A DNA stretch of 64,000 bases, from positions 1-64,000 of the forward strand of contig RAYM01000033.1 of NCBI GenBank assembly GCA_003611805.1, given 5' to 3'. A program made the translations under genes and the position numbers. Source of the DNA: a bacterium 1xD42-87 (GTDB lineage Bacteria > Bacillota > Clostridia > Lachnospirales > Lachnospiraceae). Numbering within the stretch: the stretch's first letter is position 1; each line of letters begins with the position of its first letter. The notes under the pieces are model-generated. The model searched no databases. It saw only the letters and a program-made list of their open reading frames with translations, and was not told the DNA's origin. Positions 59,393 to 64,000 of this stretch are shown in pieces.

Positions 59393-59457
59393 CAAGACGA
59401 CCTCCCTCATTTCCGGCGATAAGACACACCCACCTGCTTTACGTATTCTATCACCTG

Positions 59458-59967
59458 TCACATCAATTCTGTTTTATGAACCTCCGTCTCGTATACCGCA
59501 TATGTCCTGTCATCGAACAACACCCACTCAACCATATCAATCGCATCCGGGAACTGCTCCTGAAACCGGCAGACTGCCTCAACAGCCGTCTTCGCCACGG
59601 GATACCCATAAATCCCGGTTGAAATGGAGGGAAACGCAACCGTGCGGATCCCGTTCTCCATCGCAACCTTTAACGACTGATAGTAGCAGGAGGCGAGCTT
59701 TTCCGGCTCTCCGTTTGTGCCTCCATGCCAGACAGGTCCGACCGTGTGGATGACGTAGTCGCATGGCAGATTGTAACCCTTGGTCAGCTTTGCCTCCCCC
59801 GTCGGGCAGCCGTGAAGTGACCGACACTCTTCCAGAAGCTGTGGTCCCGCTGCCCGGTGGATCGCCCCGTCCACGCCTCCGCCACCGAGCAGGCTTGAAT
59901 TTGCCGCATTGACGATCGCCTGTACGTCTGTGATTTTTGTGATGTCACCTTTTACTGTCTTTAACAT
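59458..59967 (-). CDS. Macro-domain protein (O-acetyl-ADP-ribose deacetylase-like)
   Basis: The start [25 protein letters not shown] at 59967 follows AGGAGGAGAATAAAG. Macro-domain features: [54 protein letters not shown], and [14 protein letters not shown] (ADP-ribose loop), as in the YmdB/AF1521-like group that removes O-acetyl or mono-ADP-ribose groups. 169 residues, cytosolic. Confidence 0.92.
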   Translation of the reverse strand: MLKTVKGDITKITDVQAIVNAANSSLLGGGGVDGAIHRAAGPQLLEECRSLHGCPTGEAKLTKGYNLPCDYVIHTVGPVWHGGTNGEPEKLASCYYQSLKVAMENGIRTVAFPSISTGIYGYPVAKTAVEAVCRFQEQFPDAIDMVEWVLFDDRTYAVYETEVHKTELM

Positions 59968-60017
59968 CTTTATTCTCCTCCTGTCTAAGAACACCCTTGC
60001 ATTGACAAAATTCAGTT

Positions 60018-61235
60018 TTAATCGCTTGCTTTTTTGTCATTCGCATCCACCTTTACTTCTGCAATCAAATCTTGGGCTTTTCCAAGAATACTAAAAATTT
60101 CTTTTTTGGTATCTTCTGAAATAACGTTCTCTTTCACTGCTTTGCTGATAACGTCCTTTATATCGTGAATAACTCCTTCATAACCTGAATATGTTTTATC
60201 AGTCAAAAACACCTTCTCCACTATATATTTATATATATCGGAAACATGCCATATATCATTTCCGTCTTGTCCTTGTCGCTCTTTTCTTTCATCATATTCA
60301 ACCGCAATTTTTAACATAGCAGCCATAAACAGACCACGCCGTCTAATATATTCAGTTGCCGTAATAAAATACTGTTCAAACTCCTCTTCCTCTGGACAAA
60401 CATCACCATCTGGAATCAGCTTAGCACCTAATTTATCCCCATGGGAATCAAACAGTGGTTTCACTTGATAACTCTTATCTACATAATCCCATAGGAAAAA
60501 CATATTAATATATTTAACAAATGCTTTGTTGTCTTTTACGTATTTCTGCTTTATTGGTTCTTCACCAGTTGATAGCCACGCACTCTTTTCCGCAAACGCA
60601 AGGTAGTCTAGTGATAAATCCCAATAATCTTTTATCTGCGGATGAATACCTCTATGTCCGTTGAATCCTTTTGGTACTAAAACGAAATTACCAATACAAC
60701 TGGTATAAAGCGCGAAATCATAAAGACCTTTTACCACGGACATACCCTTTTTTGACTCCCACTTTTTCTTGCAGTCTTTCACGCTTCTTTTTTTCAAATA
60801 TCTTACCATGGTAATTCCCAATGAATTCATGGTATCTCCTCCAAAGACGGCACTTTTCTCCTGCAAAATTAGCAAATTACCAAAATAATTTTTTGCCTTT
60901 TTTCCCTTTTCCCATCCCCAAAGGTAATAATAAATTAATTTGGTTAATTCGCATGTATCATTAGAATTATCGCAATCAAACTGAATATATTTTCTACCGT
61001 TCTGTTCTCCTTCCAATGTTTTATAAGCAAACCATCTACTAATGTAATTTTTCTCATTATCAATTTTTTCTTCTATTTCATGAATCAACTTATCATGCCG
61101 CTTTGATGTATTGTACTTCTTATAATATTTTTTCATTTCCAATTTGAAATCATATTCAGCTAAGCTAAAATCATCTTTTTCTAATAATCTCTTCAAAAAA
61201 GAATAAACATTTCCTTTCTCGTTTTGTTTGCTCAT
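60018..61235 (-). CDS. Hypothetical protein
   Basis: A 405-residue soluble protein, lower in GC than its neighbours, from [22 protein letters not shown] to an alanine/lysine-rich tail. Features that can be seen: Tyr/Lys-rich N-terminal helices, [39 protein letters not shown], a Trp-rich part ([25 protein letters not shown]) and a helical C-terminus. No recognised family. Composition suggests recent acquisition. Confidence 0.65.
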   Translation of the reverse strand: MSKQNEKGNVYSFLKRLLEKDDFSLAEYDFKLEMKKYYKKYNTSKRHDKLIHEIEEKIDNEKNYISRWFAYKTLEGEQNGRKYIQFDCDNSNDTCELTKLIYYYLWGWEKGKKAKNYFGNLLILQEKSAVFGGDTMNSLGITMVRYLKKRSVKDCKKKWESKKGMSVVKGLYDFALYTSCIGNFVLVPKGFNGHRGIHPQIKDYWDLSLDYLAFAEKSAWLSTGEEPIKQKYVKDNKAFVKYINMFFLWDYVDKSYQVKPLFDSHGDKLGAKLIPDGDVCPEEEEFEQYFITATEYIRRRGLFMAAMLKIAVEYDERKERQGQDGNDIWHVSDIYKYIVEKVFLTDKTYSGYEGVIHDIKDVISKAVKENVISEDTKKEIFSILGKAQDLIAEVKVDANDKKASD

Positions 61236-61515
61236 TCAACGTTCCTCTCCGTAATCAAACCTTTCATTGCACAGCATCTAACATTTCACGTCCTCCCCAT
61301 CATACCACACCCACCCTCCCTTTCCCACTTGTTTTTCGACGCACACCTCAATCCACTCCAGTCAAAAACACAGCCGTTACTCTTTTTCGGGCAGCCGCAA
61401 AAGCGCAAAGGAATTGTAAGGGTACGGCTTCAAGTAATTAATACACTCCTCCCGTCCTATGCTGATTTCATTCTCATCCGCATTCACATGCTTTACATCT
61501 TTTTCCCATTATATT
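61236..61515. other. Intergenic region without recognised features
   Basis: About 280 bases upstream of the hypothetical gene at 60018-61235. It holds the AT-rich leader of that gene and no convincing coding frame on either strand. Nothing structured was recognised here apart from the terminator that begins at its right end. Confidence 0.5.
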
Positions 61516-61561
61516 AAAAAAAGTGTATCGCTCTGAAGCTGTTGCTCCATTACGATACACT
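61516..61561 (-). terminator. Intrinsic terminator on the minus strand
   Basis: On the minus strand AGTGTATCG and CGATACACT pair across a 22-base loop, followed by TTTTTTT. The transcript it ends must begin between here and agrD; no coding frame longer than a few codons was found in 61562-61838, so it may stop read-through from the agr genes or end a small RNA. Confidence 0.75.
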
Positions 61562-61838
61562 CCTAATTTTTGCAGTTTTTGGGCACCTTTTCCTTTATGC
61601 CTTCGTTTCTTTATACATTTTTTATCACTGTATTGATTTTCCCATCTGTATCTACATAATCTATCGTTCTATATCTCGTGCCTTATGTTCATTTTTCCCT
61701 TTTATTATAGGCGTTTGCCAAACTCTGGAACCATTGGATATCTGGATTTCAATGTCCTAAGTAAGATAAGTTCTCCTCAAAATAATTATTTTTCACCTAT
61801 CAAAGTCAACAGTATAGAAATATCTTAGTTATGAAAAT
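61562..61838. other. AT-rich gap downstream of agrD
   Basis: About 280 bases between two terminators. A TATAAT-like box and TTGACT occur on the minus strand (61690-61830), but spacing is poor. No agrB-sized frame is present. A small RNA ending at 61516 is possible; otherwise nothing was recognised. Confidence 0.4.
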
Positions 61839-61871
61839 CCCCCTAAGAATCAACTGCATTCAAAGGGGGGG
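61839..61871 (-). terminator. Terminator of the agrD-like gene
   Basis: CCCCC (plus 61839-61843) pairs with the seven-G run 61865-61871, with GAAT/ATTC inside; on the minus strand GGGGGATTTTC follows. It starts 14 bases beyond the agrD stop. Confidence 0.6.
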
Positions 61872-61884
61872 CAAAATGTGCTGC

Positions 61885-62040
61885 TTAATCTGGCTTATAT
61901 TTTTTCATTGTCTTAATCCCGCTCGGCTGTTTCGGCTGATGAAAAAGATATACACATCTACTATTCGCAGCCATTTCAGCCGATTTTCTTGCTGTAACTT
62001 CCATTAATTTAGCAACTACATTTTTGTTATGATTTTTCAT
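61885..62040 (-). CDS. agrD: AgrD-like cyclic lactone autoinducer precursor
   Basis: A 51-residue peptide starting MKNHNKNVVAKLMEVTARKS behind GGGAGGAATTGCA. The N-terminal half is an amphipathic helix, the middle is ANSRCVYLFHQPKQP, and the tail KKYKPD is charged. A cysteine four residues ahead of an aromatic, followed by xQPKxP, is the hallmark of Clostridia AgrD precursors, whose C-terminus is removed as a thiolactone forms. It lies 98 bp downstream of the AgrC-like kinase on the same strand. No agrB is in the window; it may lie beyond the right edge. Confidence 0.8.
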   Translation of the reverse strand: MKNHNKNVVAKLMEVTARKSAEMAANSRCVYLFHQPKQPSGIKTMKKYKPD

Positions 62041-62138
62041 TGCAATTCCTCCCAAATACATATTATAGTTAATTGTAATATATTATATAATTCTCTTAGT
62101 AGCTATTATATTGCATGAAAGAAATCCGACAATACACG

Positions 62139-63440
62139 TCATTTTTCCCCATAGCACCCATACATCACCACTGCCGCACGGAAAACACCGTCCTTGTATT
62201 CCACTTCCAGCTGCCCACAGTACGGCTCTACCGCCTGCTCCACAGAGTACAGCCCCAGACCGTGGATATGCCGGTCGTTCTTTGTCGTGGCATACCGCCC
62301 GTCCCTGTTCCTCTTACGAACTTGACAGGAATTGCATACTGAGACCATCAGCATCTCCTTTGTATAGGCTGTTTCCATATTTACCCACCGTTTTCCGGCT
62401 TCCACTTCCCGGCATGCTTCCAGCGCATTGTCAAGCAGGTTCCCGAACACGATGGCAAGGTTGCCTGCCCGGAAAGGTAGGATGGCAGGCAGGAATACGT
62501 TTGCGTCAAACTCTATACCGTCCATAAGTGCCTGACTGCACTTGTGGTTTACGATAGCGTCTACCACCGCATTCCCGCTACGAGAGACATCCTGAGGTCT
62601 GCAATCTGCAATATCCTCCAACATAAGTTGGATATATTCTTCCATCTGTTCCCTATCGCCGTCCTGCAGCATACCGAGAAGCCCCGTCATATGGTTTCTC
62701 ATGTCGTGGCGCATCATGCGCGTCTGCCTGTCATAAGATTCCCGTTCTTCAGCCTGCCGGCTCAGGAGTTCCAGTTCCTGTTCATACAAGCGGTTCCGTT
62801 CCTGTGCGCTGGCATCCCTTATCATTTGCTCGTACACCTCAAACGCAGTATAGTCCAACAACAGCAGGATGAGGCTGGAAACGATGGCGAATGCGGAATA
62901 CTCCATATGTTCCGCCACGATTAGGAAGATGTAATGCATCAGGAAGATGGTGCCGACCGGTATAAATGCTACTGCTATCATGCATTGCACCGACAGATCC
63001 GGTCGGGAGTTCCCTTTTGCATAGTGTCTGACAATGACTGATCCTGCAAACATGAGTACGTTTGATATGGCTGTTCCGGCTGTGCTCAAACCCCACCCTT
63101 CCATGCCAATAAGGGACAGGATGACGCCTATGAAAACCTCCGTCATCATCCAGACTGCAAGCATCAGCACGGAAAAAATGCAGCAGTTCCCAATGCCGGA
63201 CTGGTAGGAAAAGGTACAGGCGGCGAAGATCAGTAGGGCGTTGAACGTAAGGAATACGGGAGGTGTGATGCTTACCCCAAGCTGTGATGTAGCCAGAAGG
63301 AGGTAATAGGCCGTCCACGCGGCATAGCACATGGGGGACCGGCGCTGGTCATGGAAGAAAGCGTTCATGATCCTGCGTATTGTCAGCAACTGGAAACAGG
63401 GGAAGAAAAGACCACCTAAAACAAGGCATACAGGATTCAT
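62139..63440 (-). CDS. AgrC-like GHKL sensor histidine kinase
   Basis: The start MNPVCLVLGGLFFPCFQLL at 63440 overlaps the regulator's stop as ATGA. Residues 1-200 hold six or seven membrane helices with no extracellular domain, the AgrC type. The kinase part follows: a coiled coil, MMRHDMRNHMTGLLGML (phospho-His in RHDMRNH), LAIVFGNLLDNALEAC (N box) and HGLGLYSVEQAVEPYCG (G box). It should sense the lactone peptide encoded next to it. 433 residues. Confidence 0.92.
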   Translation of the reverse strand: MNPVCLVLGGLFFPCFQLLTIRRIMNAFFHDQRRSPMCYAAWTAYYLLLATSQLGVSITPPVFLTFNALLIFAACTFSYQSGIGNCCIFSVLMLAVWMMTEVFIGVILSLIGMEGWGLSTAGTAISNVLMFAGSVIVRHYAKGNSRPDLSVQCMIAVAFIPVGTIFLMHYIFLIVAEHMEYSAFAIVSSLILLLLDYTAFEVYEQMIRDASAQERNRLYEQELELLSRQAEERESYDRQTRMMRHDMRNHMTGLLGMLQDGDREQMEEYIQLMLEDIADCRPQDVSRSGNAVVDAIVNHKCSQALMDGIEFDANVFLPAILPFRAGNLAIVFGNLLDNALEACREVEAGKRWVNMETAYTKEMLMVSVCNSCQVRKRNRDGRYATTKNDRHIHGLGLYSVEQAVEPYCGQLEVEYKDGVFRAAVVMYGCYGEK

Positions 63441-64000
63441 TCCGCACCTGCCTTTCCTGAGGCAATGCCGCACAGCTGTGCCCGTATTTTCTTCTCCCTG
63501 TCCTCGCTGATCCGCAGGGAAATCTCTTTCCCGCCGCCTGTAACAAGCGTGATATCTGAGAAACTCATCTTTTTTATGTAGCTGTAATTCACGAGGTATG
63601 ACTGGTGTATCCGAAGGAAGCGGTAACGACTTTCTTCCAGCTGTTTTTCCACATCGTTCAGCTTTCCGTAAAAATATTCATCCGCCCCATTATCCATGAC
63701 AACGTATACCACCCGGTTGCGACTTTCAAAGTATACCGTGTCCCTGAGCGAAACCCTGCGAATATTTTTGTTGAACGTAAACTGGTAAAAAGCGTCCGTA
63801 TTGCCGATGCGTTCACACGCCTCATGGAAGTAGCGCCGGAATCTCCCGCCATCCAGTGGTTTCTGCAGGAAACGGAACGGCTCAACTTCAAACAACTCTT
63901 TCAGGTACTGCTCATATCCGGATACATAGATGAGCAGCACCGAGCGATCCATCTCCCTGATGATATGCGCCGCTCGAATACCGTTTAACCGTTCCATTTC
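63437..64000 (-). CDS. AgrA-like LytTR response regulator (5' end outside window)
   Basis: The visible 187 residues begin inside the receiver domain (MNG-like LNGIRAAHIIREMD, LLIYVSGYEQYLKELFEVEPFRFLQKPLD with the conserved Lys). The LytTR DNA-binding domain follows: RRVSLRDTVYFESRNRVVYVVMDNG and RIHQSYLVNYSYIKKMSFSDITL. The acceptor Asp should be upstream of 64000. It overlaps the sensor gene. It probably activates the agr promoter. Confidence 0.9.
   Translation of the reverse strand, partial: EMERLNGIRAAHIIREMDRSVLLIYVSGYEQYLKELFEVEPFRFLQKPLDGGRFRRYFHEACERIGNTDAFYQFTFNKNIRRVSLRDTVYFESRNRVVYVVMDNGADEYFYGKLNDVEKQLEESRYRFLRIHQSYLVNYSYIKKMSFSDITLVTGGGKEISLRISEDREKKIRAQLCGIASGKAGAE

Noticed and set aside
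61865..61871. G7 run as a phase-variation tract
   Set aside because: It is non-coding and serves as one arm of the agrD terminator.
1..64000. tRNA or rRNA genes
   Set aside because: No cloverleaf or rRNA-like sequence was recognised; a dedicated scan would be needed to be certain.

Overview
The window looks like the chromosome of a spore-forming Clostridia member, most likely Lachnospiraceae. Evidence is the cotJABC spore-coat operon, a group-B-like [FeFe] hydrogenase, an agr-type lactone peptide system, a LoaP-type NusG paralogue, DUF1292/DUF4037/DUF5662 proteins and strong AGGAGG ribosome sites. This taxon call is inference from gene content; no rRNA gene is present.

Layout. 1-21300 is mostly housekeeping on the minus strand: a coiled-coil fragment, DUF4037 and TPR proteins, a MATE exporter, hflKC, a histidine phosphatase (plus), a DUF1189 membrane protein with 18 YQQGNA-like repeats, trpS, a GH13 protein lacking the usual nucleophile, DUF1292 (plus), a UvrD-like helicase, gltX, the hydrogenase, and a GldA / fused GldF-GldG ABC system. 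21600-28215 holds cotJA-cotJB-cotJC (plus). cotJC is split by a 5.55-kb element carrying a large serine recombinase, a relaxase broken by an amber codon, an oriT-like site, an XRE regulator, a candidate type I toxin-antitoxin locus and a DUF402 protein. Precise excision would restore a 205-codon cotJC. 28230-30900 holds a transposase and gene remnants.

30898-53805 is one long minus-strand surface-polysaccharide locus. Its promoter-proximal half has cpsB, a Wzz-like protein, a BY-kinase, an acidic membrane protein, two LCP proteins, a sortase-B-like lipoprotein without catalytic residues, a secreted protein, loaP, the priming transferase, a GT4 and a heparinase-fold protein. Its AT-rich distal half has a CapK-like ligase with an out-of-frame G11 tract, a GT9, Wzy, Wzx, a GT4, a complete ADP-heptose set (hldD, hldE, gmhA, gmhB) and a methyltransferase with a G10 tract. 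Directly upstream, a tyrosine recombinase gene lies between perfect 28-bp inverted repeats (53842-53869 and 55379-55406). A promoter inside this segment points away from the operon in this orientation. The locus therefore appears to have several layers of control: segment inversion, LoaP antitermination and G-tract slippage.

55600-61240 holds a broken channel-like gene, a WYL regulator, two metallophosphoesterases (one internally deleted), a macro-domain protein and hypotheticals. 61885-64000 holds an agrD-like peptide gene, an AgrC-like kinase and an AgrA-like regulator cut by the window edge.

A family of structured intergenic repeats built around a GAGAATGCC/GGCATTCTC hairpin occurs at four places, with compensatory changes between two copies. 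All coordinates and motifs were read by eye; family names rest on motif recognition, not on database searches.
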